Notes under the pieces: generated by a model
Told to the model about the DNA's origin: nothing
The model's database searches: none
What the model saw: the letters and a program-made list of their open reading frames with translations, nothing else
Translations under genes and position numbers: made by a program
Shown here: positions 1-8,031 of the stretch, piece after piece
Layout: every line of letters begins with the position of its first letter
Position numbering within the stretch: the stretch's first letter is position 1
Assembly (NCBI GenBank): GCA_947461125.1
Contig: CANHHX010000014.1
Coordinates: forward strand, 1 to 41,830
DNA length: 41,830 bases
DNA from: Bacteroidota bacterium
GTDB taxonomy: Bacteria > Bacteroidota > Bacteroidia > Chitinophagales > Chitinophagaceae
Direction: 5' to 3'

Positions 1-43
1 AAAGATCTTTTAGTTTATGAATTAACGTACCAACTCTTTCCAT
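1..43 (-). CDS. N-terminal fragment of an unknown gene running off the left edge
   Basis: A minus-strand ATG at 43 opens a frame that stays open to the edge of the window and reads MERVGTLIHKLKDL. Only 14 complete codons are visible, so no family can be named. It is divergent from tdk, and a TAnnTTTG box on the minus strand (108-115) could drive it. An alternative is that this is a chance open frame. The plus strand is also open from 1 to 69, ending in a stop, which I consider less likely to be coding. Confidence 0.45.
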   Translation of the reverse strand, partial: MERVGTLIHKLKDL

Positions 44-52
44 TCTATGTAA

Positions 53-60
53 TACATTTG
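53..60 (+). promoter_or_regulatory. Candidate Bacteroidota -7 box upstream of tdk
   Basis: The sequence TACATTTG matches the phylum consensus TAnnTTTG exactly. It would start a transcript near 65 with a leader of about 60 nt before the tdk ATG. No good TTG -33 element is seen at the usual distance, so this is a motif match only. Confidence 0.35.
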
Positions 61-65
61 GGGTC

Positions 66-96
66 TTAAATGGGACTGGTATCCGCTCCTATTTAA
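66..96. other. Hairpin-forming inverted repeat between the left-edge gene and tdk
   Basis: The arms TTAAATGGGA (66-75) and TCCTATTTAA (87-96) pair over 10 positions with one G-T wobble. The 11-nt loop itself contains GG-TAT-CC. It would lie at the very 5' end of a tdk transcript started at the box at 53-60. There is no T-run after it on the plus strand, so a leader structure or operator is more likely than a terminator. Confidence 0.45.
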
Positions 97-107
97 CGTC
101 TAATCTA

Positions 108-115
108 CAAATTTA
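108..115 (-). promoter_or_regulatory. Candidate -7 box for the left-edge divergent gene
   Basis: Read on the minus strand the site is TAAATTTG, an exact TAnnTTTG match. It would give a leader of about 60 nt before the ATG at 43. No convincing -33 element is visible upstream, which would fall inside tdk. Confidence 0.3.
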
Positions 116-123
116 TTTGATAC

Positions 124-690
124 ATGTTCATAGAACCTAACATAACAGGGGAGAAAAGAGGCTGGATTGAAGTGATTTGCGGCAGCATGTTTAGCGGCAA
201 AACCGAAGAACTCATTAGAAGGCTGAAACGCGCAAAAATCGCCAATTTAAAAATTGAAATCTATAAACCAGCTCTCGACACCAGGTACAATGAATCAGAG
301 GTGGTAAGCCACGACGCCAATAGCATACCTTCTATACCGGTAGACCATGCTCAATCTATTTTATTACTTGCTGGAGATGTAGATGTAATTGGTATTGATG
401 AAGCGCAGTTTTTTGATGCAGAAATTACCATGGTTTGTGAAACCTTGGCCACCAGAGGAATCAGGGTGATTGTAGCTGGGCTCGATATGGACTATTTAGG
501 TAAACCTTTTGGGCAAATGCCTAATTTATTAGCCGTTGCAGATTACATTACTAAGCTGCATGCCATTTGTATGAAATGTGGCAATATCGCGCACGTATCA
601 TTTAGAAAAACAGCCAACGAAAGCCAAGTATTACTTGGAGAAAAAGATACTTACGAACCACGTTGCAGAAAATGCATGCATGAAAAATAA
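124..690 (+). CDS. tdk: Thymidine kinase
   Basis: This cytoplasmic enzyme phosphorylates thymidine to dTMP with ATP in pyrimidine salvage. The 188-residue protein has the type II thymidine kinase layout: a P-loop GSMFSGKT at residues 20-27, the Walker B-like IDEAQFF at 91-97, the [12 protein letters not shown] stretch near 119-130, and a structural zinc site made of C149-x2-C152 and C181-x2-C184. Length and motifs are normal for the family. The last 11 bases overlap the start of ccmB, suggesting translational coupling, although the two products have no obvious functional link. Confidence 0.97.
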   Translation: MFIEPNITGEKRGWIEVICGSMFSGKTEELIRRLKRAKIANLKIEIYKPALDTRYNESEVVSHDANSIPSIPVDHAQSILLLAGDVDVIGIDEAQFFDAEITMVCETLATRGIRVIVAGLDMDYLGKPFGQMPNLLAVADYITKLHAICMKCGNIAHVSFRKTANESQVLLGEKDTYEPRCRKCMHEK

Positions 691-1339
691 AAACGCCATA
701 CTTGCTTTATTACAAAAAGATTTTCTGCTAGAACTCAGACAGCAGTATACTTTGTATGGTATTGTACTCTATGTTGTAACAACCATCTTTGTGGTGTACT
801 TGTCGATGGGGCAACCAGAAGATCAAGTATGGAATGGATTATTTTGGGTGATTCAATTGTTTGTTTGCGTTAACGCTGTTGCTAAAAGTTTTTTACAAGA
901 AGGAAGTGGCCGTATGTTATACTTCTACTCCATTACAAGTGCTCAAAATTTTGTACTCGCTAAACTTATTTTTAATCTAGTACTCATGCTTGCCATGAGC
1001 TTATTAAGCCTAGCTATTTTTACATTATTACTAGGAAATCCACTCACGCATGCCCTTGTATTTACGGGCATTGTTTGCCTAGGCGGCATGAGCATAAGCT
1101 TGGTATTTACTTTTTTAGCAGCCATAGCAGCAAAAGCACAACAAAACGCTGCAATGATGGCTATCATGGGCTTCCCGCTCATTATACCGCAGCTTTTACT
1201 CCTCATGAAAATTTCAGTAACCGGCTTTTCGTCTGTGATACAAGGCGGCTTTATACAAATGGTAGCGATGCTAGTTGGACTAGATATATTAGTGATTGCA
1301 TTAGCCCTTATTCTATTTCCTTTTTTATGGAAAGAATAA
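680..1339 (+). CDS. ccmB: Haem exporter subunit CcmB
   Basis: This is an inner-membrane permease subunit of the haem-handling ABC complex of system I cytochrome c maturation. The start at 680 gives [20 protein letters not shown] and 219 residues, the usual CcmB length. A longer reading from 578 would only translate tdk out of frame. About six hydrophobic segments are visible, preceded by the basic [10 protein letters not shown]-terminus typical of the family. The gene overlaps tdk by 11 bases. Its usual partners ccmC and ccmD lie about 3 kb away on the other strand, and no ccmA ATPase is in the window. The stop is 19 bases from the convergent AMP nucleosidase stop. Confidence 0.9.
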   Translation: MKNKNAILALLQKDFLLELRQQYTLYGIVLYVVTTIFVVYLSMGQPEDQVWNGLFWVIQLFVCVNAVAKSFLQEGSGRMLYFYSITSAQNFVLAKLIFNLVLMLAMSLLSLAIFTLLLGNPLTHALVFTGIVCLGGMSISLVFTFLAAIAAKAQQNAAMMAIMGFPLIIPQLLLLMKISVTGFSSVIQGGFIQMVAMLVGLDILVIALALILFPFLWKE

Positions 1340-1358
1340 GACCGCATCAATCTTTACA

Positions 1359-2129
1359 TTAGAATCTTAAGTGTCTTACAGTTTGTCCTTTATTGATGAG
1401 TTGCTTTAAAGAATCGATGCCAATTTTTAAATGATTTTCTACAAAAGCACTTGTCACTTTTACATCACTGGCTTCTGTTTTTACGCCTTCTGGAACCATG
1501 GGCTGATCACTCACTAAAAGAAGCGCACCCGTTGGAATTTTATTGTAAAAACCAACCGTAAAAATTGTAGCTGTTTCCATATCGATTGCGTGGGCCCTAA
1601 CGCGTTGTAAATATTCTTTAAACACATCATCATGCTCCCAAACTCTTCTATTGGTTGTATAAACGGTGCCAGTCCAATAATCAACGTTATAATCTCTAAT
1701 GGTTGTAGATATCGCTTTTTGTAGGGCGAAGGCTGGCATGGCAGGTACTTCTGGCGGGAAGTAATCATTGGAAGTACCTTCGCCTCTTATGGCCGCAATA
1801 GGCAAAATTAAATCGCCTAAACTATTTCGTTTTTTTAGTCCGCCGCATTTACCCAAAAACAAAACTGCTTCTGGTTCAATAGCGGTTAATAAATCCATCA
1901 CCGTTGCAGCGCCCGGACTCCCCATACCAAAGTTAATAATGGTTATACCCCCAGCTGTGGCGCATTGCATAGGACGGTCTTTTCCTACCACTTCTACCCC
2001 ATTCCAAGAAGCAAATAGATTGATATAATTGCTAAAATTGGTAAGCAAAATATACTTTCCAAAATTTTGAAGCTGCTCTCCGGTGTACCTTGGAAGCCAG
2101 TTGTTTACAATTTCTTCTTTCGTTTTCAT
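1359..2129 (-). CDS. amn: AMP nucleosidase, short Bacteroidota form
   Basis: The enzyme hydrolyses AMP to adenine and ribose 5-phosphate in purine salvage. The 256-residue protein is a phosphorylase/nucleosidase-fold enzyme: NFGMGSPGAA at 66-75, FLGKCGGL at 91-98, AIDMETATIF at 181-190 (the nucleoside-binding Met-Glu pair) and LLVSDQPM at 204-211. It lacks the N-terminal regulatory domain of the roughly 480-residue enterobacterial Amn, as expected in this phylum. Another nucleoside phosphorylase of the same fold is possible, but the pattern best fits AMP nucleosidase. It is divergent from the nuclease-domain gene at 2214. Confidence 0.88.
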   Translation of the reverse strand: MKTKEEIVNNWLPRYTGEQLQNFGKYILLTNFSNYINLFASWNGVEVVGKDRPMQCATAGGITIINFGMGSPGAATVMDLLTAIEPEAVLFLGKCGGLKKRNSLGDLILPIAAIRGEGTSNDYFPPEVPAMPAFALQKAISTTIRDYNVDYWTGTVYTTNRRVWEHDDVFKEYLQRVRAHAIDMETATIFTVGFYNKIPTGALLLVSDQPMVPEGVKTEASDVKVTSAFVENHLKIGIDSLKQLINKGQTVRHLRF

Positions 2130-2132
2130 AGG

Positions 2133-2163
2133 TTGTTATTTTAACCCAGTGTGGGTATATTTG
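2133..2163 (+). promoter_or_regulatory. Bacteroidota-type promoter for the HsdR-N gene
   Basis: TTG at 2133-2135, a 20-base spacer and TATATTTG at 2156-2163 fit the TTG-N17-23-TAnnTTTG consensus. The predicted transcript starts near 2168, which favours translation from the ATG at 2214 rather than the TTG at 2175. The spacer contains a small inverted repeat, ACCCA-GTG-TGGGT (2144-2156), which could be an operator. Confidence 0.6.
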
Positions 2164-2213
2164 AAAAAAGTTAATTGGCTAAATTACAAAAAAGCCATGA
2201 CAAAACAATTCTT

Positions 2214-2654
2214 ATGATTCAAGTAGAGTATCCAAAATTTGCGCATCAAATTAAAAGCTTGGATCAAAAAGAGCAAATTTTTGATCCTATTAGAAAAATA
2301 TGGTTGCGACTAACCCCCGAAGAATGGGTCCGTCAAAATTTTTTACAAGTACTTGTTCAATATCAAGAGGTGCCCGCTTCCCTCATTGCAATAGAAAAAG
2401 AAATTAAATGGGGCGAAACAAAAAAAAGGTTTGATATCCTTGTTTACAAAGACACCAAACCTTGGTTAATTGTTGAATGTAAAGAAATGAATGTTCCTTT
2501 AAGCGAATCTGTGCTGCAACAAGTACTTCATTATAACAGCAAATTAGAAACGCAGTACATGGTCATTACAAATGGTAACGACACTTTTGGTTTTGATCTA
2601 AGAAACGCGCAACCATTGGTGATGAATGTACTTCCAAACTTTGTTACCGGTTAA
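2214..2654 (+). CDS. Stand-alone HsdR N-terminal-like PD-(D/E)XK nuclease-domain protein
   Basis: The 146-residue protein resembles the N-terminal nuclease domain of type I restriction HsdR subunits. A KRFDILVY strand is followed by the WLIVECKE strand, giving the D...ExK core, and then an LxQVLHYNSKL helix and a YMVITNG strand. There is no helicase domain, and no hsdM or hsdS nearby, so it is not a restriction system as seen here. A TTG at 2175 could extend it by 13 residues, but the promoter position and the family-like MIQVEYPKF start favour 2214. The last 4 bases overlap the convergent glutamate dehydrogenase stop. The biological role is unknown to me. Confidence 0.85.
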   Translation: MIQVEYPKFAHQIKSLDQKEQIFDPIRKIWLRLTPEEWVRQNFLQVLVQYQEVPASLIAIEKEIKWGETKKRFDILVYKDTKPWLIVECKEMNVPLSESVLQQVLHYNSKLETQYMVITNGNDTFGFDLRNAQPLVMNVLPNFVTG

Positions 2655-4072
2655 GGGAAAATACCAAGCTCTGCATAAGACGTTCCTACCTTATTAATCG
2701 CACATACATAAGCAGCAGTACGCATATCAGGTATAGAAGGATTGTCTTTCCAAATTTGCATGATTTCTCTGGTTGCCGTAATCATGGTTTCTTCAAGTCC
2801 ACTATGCACTAAATCTACTTCTTCTGGACCATGCATAATAAAACCACGCTCCGCAGCAGATACTTTTTTACCAGTCAATTCTTCGATTTGAGAGAGAATA
2901 TGGGTATTTAAATTTTCGGTGAACCTTTTTTCCATACGACCATAACGCACATGGCTTAAATTTTTAAGCCACTCAAAATAAGATACCGTTACGCCACCTG
3001 CATTCAAATACATATCAGGTACCACAAGCGTTCCCTTGGCTGCAAAAATATCATCTGCTTCTGGTGTTAAAGGACCATTGGCAGCTTCACCAATAATTTT
3101 TGCTTGAACACGTGGGGCATTTTCGCCATTGATTACGTTTTCAAGTGCCGCAGGAATTAAAATATCGCAAGCCAATTCTAAGGCATCTGTACTTTTTGTA
3201 ATATTAGTAGCACCTGGGAAATTTAAAATAGAACCCGTTTTTTTACGGTGTTGAAAAACTTCTTCTTCGTTTAATCCATCTGCATTAAAAATAGCTCCTT
3301 CAAATTCAGCTATGGCAATCACTTTGGAACCATGTTCTCTGAAAAATTTAGCACTATGGTATCCAACGTTTCCTAGCCCTTGCACAACAATGGTTTTACC
3401 TGCTACACCTACTGTTAATCCACGTTTTTCCATTTCATCTTTCATATTGCACACTTCGCGAATACCAAAGAAAACACCAAGGCCTGTTGCTTCTTTTCTA
3501 CCCCTTACCCCACCTTGTGTAATTGGCTTTCCAGTTACACAACCAGCGGCATCAATTTCACCTGGCTTCAAAGAGGCATAGGTATCAACAATCCATGCCA
3601 TTTCACGTTCACCAGTACCGTAATCAGGTGCAGGAACATCAATACCAGGACCAATAAAATTCTTTTTAACAAGTTCAGCAGTGTATCTACGCGTAATTTT
3701 TTCTAACTCATAGGTAGAGTGTTCACGCGGATTAATTTTAATACCCCCCTTGCCACCTCCAAATGGAACGTTTACAATCGCACACTTATACGTCATAAGT
3801 GAAGCAAGAGCCATTACTTCGTCTTGGTTTACTTCTTCACTGAAACGTATCCCTCCTTTACAAGGAGATTTGTGTTGCGAGTGTTGCACACGATAGGCTT
3901 CAATCACTTCGATGCGACCATCATCCATTTTTACTGGGAATCGCATACTATACACACTATTACAAGCTTTAATTTGTTCCAGCAATCCATTTTCCCAATT
4001 GGTAAATTTAGATGCTTTGTCAAAACTTTTTTCTACACTTTTAAAGAAACTATATGAGGCATTAGTAGACAT
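2651..4072 (-). CDS. gdhA: Glu/Leu/Phe/Val-type dehydrogenase, probably glutamate dehydrogenase
   Basis: The enzyme interconverts glutamate with 2-oxoglutarate and ammonia using NAD(P). The 473-residue protein carries the substrate domain motifs CKGGIRF (71-77) and VNVPFGGGKGGIKINP with the catalytic lysine near 108, the PAPDYGTGEREMAW segment, and a Rossmann motif VQGLGNVGYHSAKFF. The C-terminal YFEWLKNLSH segment is also typical. It sits 10 bases downstream of ccmD in the same direction and may be transcribed with ccmC-ccmD. The exact substrate among the Glu/Leu/Phe/Val family cannot be proven from motifs, but length and motifs favour glutamate. Confidence 0.92.
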   Translation of the reverse strand: MSTNASYSFFKSVEKSFDKASKFTNWENGLLEQIKACNSVYSMRFPVKMDDGRIEVIEAYRVQHSQHKSPCKGGIRFSEEVNQDEVMALASLMTYKCAIVNVPFGGGKGGIKINPREHSTYELEKITRRYTAELVKKNFIGPGIDVPAPDYGTGEREMAWIVDTYASLKPGEIDAAGCVTGKPITQGGVRGRKEATGLGVFFGIREVCNMKDEMEKRGLTVGVAGKTIVVQGLGNVGYHSAKFFREHGSKVIAIAEFEGAIFNADGLNEEEVFQHRKKTGSILNFPGATNITKSTDALELACDILIPAALENVINGENAPRVQAKIIGEAANGPLTPEADDIFAAKGTLVVPDMYLNAGGVTVSYFEWLKNLSHVRYGRMEKRFTENLNTHILSQIEELTGKKVSAAERGFIMHGPEEVDLVHSGLEETMITATREIMQIWKDNPSIPDMRTAAYVCAINKVGTSYAELGIFP

Positions 4073-4082
4073 AACAATCGTT

Positions 4083-4301
4083 TTATTTGTTTTCTAATTT
4101 TGATATTTTTTTGTCAATAGAATATACATAAGCAAAAAGTCCAGTTACAATGGTTACCACAACAGCCATCACAACATAAATTTTTCCGTTACTACGCATC
4201 ACATCTGTGTTTGTATTTGCGGCAGCATCTTGAGCATGCGCTGATATGATGCAAACATGCGCTATCAATACAAGCAAGAATGATTTAAAATATTGTTTCA
4301 T
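4083..4301 (-). CDS. ccmD: CcmD-family small membrane protein
   Basis: This 72-residue protein has an N-terminal signal-like helix ending near AHAQ, a low-complexity linker, and a transmembrane helix (IYVVMAVVVTIVTGLFAYVY) followed by the charged tail SIDKKISKLENK. Small proteins of this form next to ccmC in Bacteroidota are assigned to CcmD, the helper that holds CcmC and CcmE together during haem transfer. It starts 3 bases after ccmC ends. Sequence alone is weak for such a short protein, so the call rests mainly on context. Confidence 0.75.
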   Translation of the reverse strand: MKQYFKSFLLVLIAHVCIISAHAQDAAANTNTDVMRSNGKIYVVMAVVVTIVTGLFAYVYSIDKKISKLENK

Positions 4302-4304
4302 AAT

Positions 4305-4976
4305 TTATTTCGCTTTAAGGATTTCGTATCTAATTTTTAAAGTACTCACCCACACACCTAGTAAAGTCCAACCAATAACGGCCGGATAAAATACGGAACG
4401 CATATTTGCATCCATGTCTTTTCCGTTAATACCCGGATTGCCTTCACTACCCTGACCGCCAGGATGAAGCGATTCTGTGAGTCTTGGTAAAATCCATAAC
4501 GTTGGGAAGAGCATGAAAAATGCAAAAATGTTATAGACCGCTGCAATACGTGAGCGCTTGTCTTCGTCTGTCATGCTACCACGCAAAACAAAGTACGCTA
4601 GGTATATAAGCATGGCAATGGCTGCTCCATTTTGTTTAGGATCACCACTCCACGGACTACCCCATTGGTAGTTGGCCCAAATAGCACCTGTTGACAACCC
4701 TAAAAAACCATACAATGTTCCGGTTGCTGCGAAGGCTTTTGAATAAAAATCATCGATGGGCGAAGTGGTACGTAAAAACTTTGCGGCATACCACACAGAA
4801 ACAAAAAGTAAAATCATCATAGCAAACCACATCGGCACATGAAAAAACATGTTTCGAATAGAATGCTCTAATCTGTCATCTAGCTTAGGCACCTTAACAA
4901 TAAAACCATAAATACTGGTAAAAATTAGTAGCATAAATGCTAGCAATTTCCACCATCCTTTTCGAATCATATTCAA
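4305..4976 (-). CDS. ccmC: Cytochrome c biogenesis protein CcmC (haem-handling membrane protein)
   Basis: The 223-residue integral membrane protein has about six hydrophobic segments. The FFHVPMWFAMM segment carries the first periplasmic histidine region. A divergent tryptophan-rich haem loop reads WANYQWGSPWSGDPKQN, with a second histidine-containing loop RLTESLHPGG. This is the haem-binding WWD-type architecture of CcmC, which delivers haem to CcmE. It leads a group ccmC-ccmD-gdh. A -7 box is visible upstream. The canonical WGxxWxWD is modified, with GSPWSGD in place of the usual core, which I take to be the form used in this phylum. Confidence 0.88.
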   Translation of the reverse strand: MNMIRKGWWKLLAFMLLIFTSIYGFIVKVPKLDDRLEHSIRNMFFHVPMWFAMMILLFVSVWYAAKFLRTTSPIDDFYSKAFAATGTLYGFLGLSTGAIWANYQWGSPWSGDPKQNGAAIAMLIYLAYFVLRGSMTDEDKRSRIAAVYNIFAFFMLFPTLWILPRLTESLHPGGQGSEGNPGINGKDMDANMRSVFYPAVIGWTLLGVWVSTLKIRYEILKAK

Positions 4977-5022
4977 TCATTTAGATGACCTACAAAAGCC
5001 AGTAAACTAACAATTGTAAGTG

Positions 5023-5045
5023 CAAAATTAAGCGAACCCGTACAA
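5023..5045 (-). promoter_or_regulatory. Candidate promoter of ccmC-ccmD-gdh
   Basis: On the minus strand TTG (5045-5043) is followed after 12 bases by TAATTTTG (5030-5023), an exact TAnnTTTG match. The transcript would begin near 5018, about 40 bases before the ccmC ATG. The 12-base spacer is shorter than the usual 17-23 but recurs at queA and bamD. Confidence 0.4.
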
Positions 5046-5131
5046 TAATGAACAGTATTAACAAATATTAATCCACATTAGCATAAAATTGGCTAATTAA
5101 TTTGTTTAATCTTGTGCAAAACTATAACACA

Positions 5132-6823
5132 ATGGGCGCCCCTTTGTTGCAAATTAAAGATCTAACTGTTGCTTTTGAGAAAGAGAACACAAGCTTTATA
5201 GCAGTAAAGAACCTGAGCATGAGCGTGTGTAAGGGTGAAATTAGAGCACTTGTGGGGGAATCGGGGTCTGGTAAATCAGTAACGTCAATGTCCATTTTAC
5301 AATTGATTCCAAGCCCACCAGCCTCCTATAAAAATGGATCCATTCAATTTTATAAAACCCCTACTAATTGCATAGACTTACTTCAAGCGAGCTCATCTGA
5401 AATAGAGGCAATTAGAGGCCAAAGTATTGCAATGATTTTTCAGGAACCTATGACTGCTTTAAATCCTGTACTTACTTGTGGCAACCAAATGATAGAAACA
5501 ATTATGCTCCACCAGCAGCTATCCAAAGAAGCTGCAAAAAAAGAAGCGATTCGATTATTTACAAGTGTTCAATTAAATGATCCTGAAAAAGCAATTGATA
5601 CCTATCCGCACGAATTAAGTGGAGGTCAAAAACAACGCGTAATGATTGCCATGGCCATGAGTGGGAAACCTGATCTACTCATTTGCGACGAGCCCACAAC
5701 AGCACTCGATGTTCAGGTTCAAAAAAATATTTTAATATTACTTAAAAAGCTGCAACAAGAAACGGGGATGGGTATTTTATTTATTACCCATGATTTGAAT
5801 GTGGTAGCATCTTTTGCAGACGTTGTTACAGTGCTCTACAAAGGAGAAGTAGTAGAAGAAAATACAACAAAAGCATTATTTGAAAATCCGGCACACCCAT
5901 ACACCAAAGCACTTTTAGCATGTAGACCAGGCCTTTACCCAAAAGGATATAAACTTCCTGTTGTAAACGATTTTTTATCCAATCCAAATTACAAAGTCCC
6001 TCCCTATAATAATGATGTTTCTGAATCAGCAACTCAATTTAACAACACATTATTGGAGGTTAACAATCTTACCATACGATTTCCCCTTGCAACCAATATT
6101 TTTGGAAAAGTTACTAAAAGTTTTACCGCGGTTGATGCTATTTCATTTGATATAAAAGAAGGTGAAACCCTTGGCCTTGTTGGACAATCCGGATGTGGCA
6201 AAACTACACTTGGGAGATCGATTGTTGGACTACAACCCATTAACGAAGGCTCTATCATTTATAAGGGTGAAACCATCGCCACGCCTAACAACCCTTACAA
6301 CCCGCATTATAAAAAAATCATTCAACTTATTTTTCAAGACCCATACAGTTCACTACACCCACGCATGCGTATTGGTGATGCCATTGCTGAGCCGCTGCTT
6401 GTGCATCAGATTGCATCTGATAAATCAGCAAGAAAAGAAAGGGTTATTGATATGCTCGAAAAAGTAGAGCTCCCCGCCGATTGTTACAACAAATACCCCC
6501 ATGAATTTAGTGGTGGACAGCGGCAAAGAATTGTTATTGCAAGAGCACTCATTATGGAACCCAAATTTGTGATTTGCGACGAAAGCGTTTCGGCCCTAGA
6601 CGTGAGCGTTCAGGCACAGGTACTAAACCTAATAAACGACCTTAAAGCCTCCATGCAGTTTTCGGCACTTTTTATTACCCACGACTTATCGGTAGTAAAA
6701 TACATTAGCGACCGAATTATGGTGATGAACCAGGGGAAAATAGAAGAAATTGGGCCATCTAGCACTGTGTACCATTCGCCTAAAAGCCTTTATACACAGG
6801 AACTTATTGCAGCCCTGCCTTAA
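5132..6823 (+). CDS. Fused DppD-DppF-type peptide ABC transporter ATPase
   Basis: Two ATPase modules of the oligopeptide/nickel importer class are joined in one 563-residue chain. The first has Walker A GESGSGKS (42-49), signature LSGGQ (162-166) and Walker B LLICDEPT (182-189). The second has Walker A GQSGCGKT (351-358), signature FSGGQ (459-463) and ICDES (481-485), so its usual P-T is replaced by S-V. Each half ends with the C-terminal extension typical of Opp/Dpp ATPases (HPYTKALLAC, KSLYTQELIAALP). The start at 5132 (MGAPLL) is preferred to a TTG 30 bases upstream. No permease or binding-protein genes lie nearby, so the substrate is open. Confidence 0.9.
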   Translation: MGAPLLQIKDLTVAFEKENTSFIAVKNLSMSVCKGEIRALVGESGSGKSVTSMSILQLIPSPPASYKNGSIQFYKTPTNCIDLLQASSSEIEAIRGQSIAMIFQEPMTALNPVLTCGNQMIETIMLHQQLSKEAAKKEAIRLFTSVQLNDPEKAIDTYPHELSGGQKQRVMIAMAMSGKPDLLICDEPTTALDVQVQKNILILLKKLQQETGMGILFITHDLNVVASFADVVTVLYKGEVVEENTTKALFENPAHPYTKALLACRPGLYPKGYKLPVVNDFLSNPNYKVPPYNNDVSESATQFNNTLLEVNNLTIRFPLATNIFGKVTKSFTAVDAISFDIKEGETLGLVGQSGCGKTTLGRSIVGLQPINEGSIIYKGETIATPNNPYNPHYKKIIQLIFQDPYSSLHPRMRIGDAIAEPLLVHQIASDKSARKERVIDMLEKVELPADCYNKYPHEFSGGQRQRIVIARALIMEPKFVICDESVSALDVSVQAQVLNLINDLKASMQFSALFITHDLSVVKYISDRIMVMNQGKIEEIGPSSTVYHSPKSLYTQELIAALP

Positions 6824-6825
6824 TT

Positions 6826-6848
6826 TTGGCAATTTTTACCTACTTTTG
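6826..6848 (+). promoter_or_regulatory. Candidate queA promoter
   Basis: TACTTTTG at 6841-6848 matches TAnnTTTG. A TTG at 6826-6828 lies 12 bases upstream. The site directly follows the ABC ATPase stop, so queA probably has its own transcript with a leader of about 25 bases. Confidence 0.5.
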
Positions 6849-6877
6849 CAGCCTTCACTAAAAAATCATGCCGTAAC

Positions 6878-7927
6878 ATGAAATTATCACAATTTAAGTT
6901 CGATCTACCCCTTAACCTGATCGCACAAAATCCAACAAAAAGAAGAGAAGACAGCCGCCTTCTAGTAGTAGACAGAAAAAGTGGTCACATGGAAAATAAA
7001 AATTTCCGTGACATTTTAGAATACTATGATGATAAAGATGTTTTCGTAGTAAACAACACCAAAGTATTTCCCGCGCGCATGTATGGCCGTAAAGAAAAAA
7101 CGGGTGCTAAAATTGAAGTTTTTTTACTGCGTGAATTAAACAAACCAAACCGCCTTTGGGATGTGATTGTTGATCCCGCAAGAAAAATTAGAGTAGGCAA
7201 TAAATTATATTTTGGCGACAACGAAGAACTAGTTGCAGAAGTCATTGACAATACTACAAGCCGTGGTCGTACCATTCGTTTCTTATGGGACGATGATGAT
7301 GAAAGCTTTAAAAAAATGTTAGAGTTTTTAGGTGAAACACCTTTGCCAAAATATATCAAACGAAAACCAGACGAAGAAGATAAAGAGCGTTACCAAACAG
7401 TATATGCTAAGCATGAAGGTGCTGTTGCGGCTCCTACCGCTGGCTTACACTTTAGTAAAGAGCTAATTAAAAGATGTGAAATATTGGGTGTTCGCTTTGC
7501 AGAAGTAACGCTTCACACGGGCCTTGGTACATTTAGGCCGATAGAAGTAGAAGACTTAAGCAAACACAAAATGGATGCAGAGTACTACCAAATTACAGAA
7601 GAAGCCTGCAACATCGTAAACAAAGCCAAACAAAATGGTCGTCGTATTTGCTCAATTGGCACCACCACCATGCGCGCCATGGAAAGTAGCTTTACTGCCG
7701 AAAAATTATTGAAACCAAGTGAAGGTTGGACCAATCATTTCATTCACCCTCCTTATAATTTTAATGTAGCAGATAGTCTTGTAACCAATTTCCATTTACC
7801 TAAAACAAGTTTACTGATTATGACTTGCGCTTTTGCAGGTTACGACCTGGCAATGGAAGCTTATAAGAAAGCCATCAAAGACAAATACCGTTTCTTTAGT
7901 TACGGTGATGCGCTATTAATTATCTAA
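6878..7927 (+). CDS. queA: S-adenosylmethionine:tRNA ribosyltransferase-isomerase
   Basis: QueA transfers and isomerises the ribosyl group of SAM onto 7-aminomethyl-deazaguanine in tRNA, forming epoxyqueuosine. The 349-residue protein shows the full-length family pattern: N-terminal [35 protein letters not shown], the conserved [16 protein letters not shown] stretch, [17 protein letters not shown], and the C-terminal SSFTAEKLL...[14 protein letters not shown]. Length is normal and nothing is missing. No other queuosine genes are in the window. It ends into a terminator shared with the convergent gene. Confidence 0.97.
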   Translation: MKLSQFKFDLPLNLIAQNPTKRREDSRLLVVDRKSGHMENKNFRDILEYYDDKDVFVVNNTKVFPARMYGRKEKTGAKIEVFLLRELNKPNRLWDVIVDPARKIRVGNKLYFGDNEELVAEVIDNTTSRGRTIRFLWDDDDESFKKMLEFLGETPLPKYIKRKPDEEDKERYQTVYAKHEGAVAAPTAGLHFSKELIKRCEILGVRFAEVTLHTGLGTFRPIEVEDLSKHKMDAEYYQITEEACNIVNKAKQNGRRICSIGTTTMRAMESSFTAEKLLKPSEGWTNHFIHPPYNFNVADSLVTNFHLPKTSLLIMTCAFAGYDLAMEAYKKAIKDKYRFFSYGDALLII

Positions 7928-7982
7928 TGTTAATTTTCGAGATCCACTACATGTGATCATTTAATCGAATTCTCTTTTATAG

Positions 7983-8031
7983 AAAACCTAGTTAGCTTCG
8001 ACTACCAATTGAAGTTTAGCTAGGTTTTTTT
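7983..8031 (+). terminator. Terminator of queA overlapping the end of the convergent SRPBCC gene
   Basis: AAAACCTAG (7983-7991) pairs with CTAGGTTTT (8020-8028), with further CTTC/GAAG pairing inside. It is followed by a T-run to 8031 on the plus strand. The upstream arm contains the minus-strand stop codon (7988-7990), so the last codons of the convergent gene form part of the stem. The A-run on the other side means it may act in both directions. Confidence 0.7.

Noticed and set aside
1-69. Plus-strand open frame at the left edge as the end of an upstream gene
   Set aside because: It is only 22 codons with no recognisable pattern. The minus-strand ATG frame starting at 43 looks more gene-like.
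578-679. Longer N-terminus for CcmB starting inside tdk
   Set aside because: The 34 extra residues are an out-of-frame reading of tdk. The ATG at 680 gives the normal CcmB N-terminus and length.
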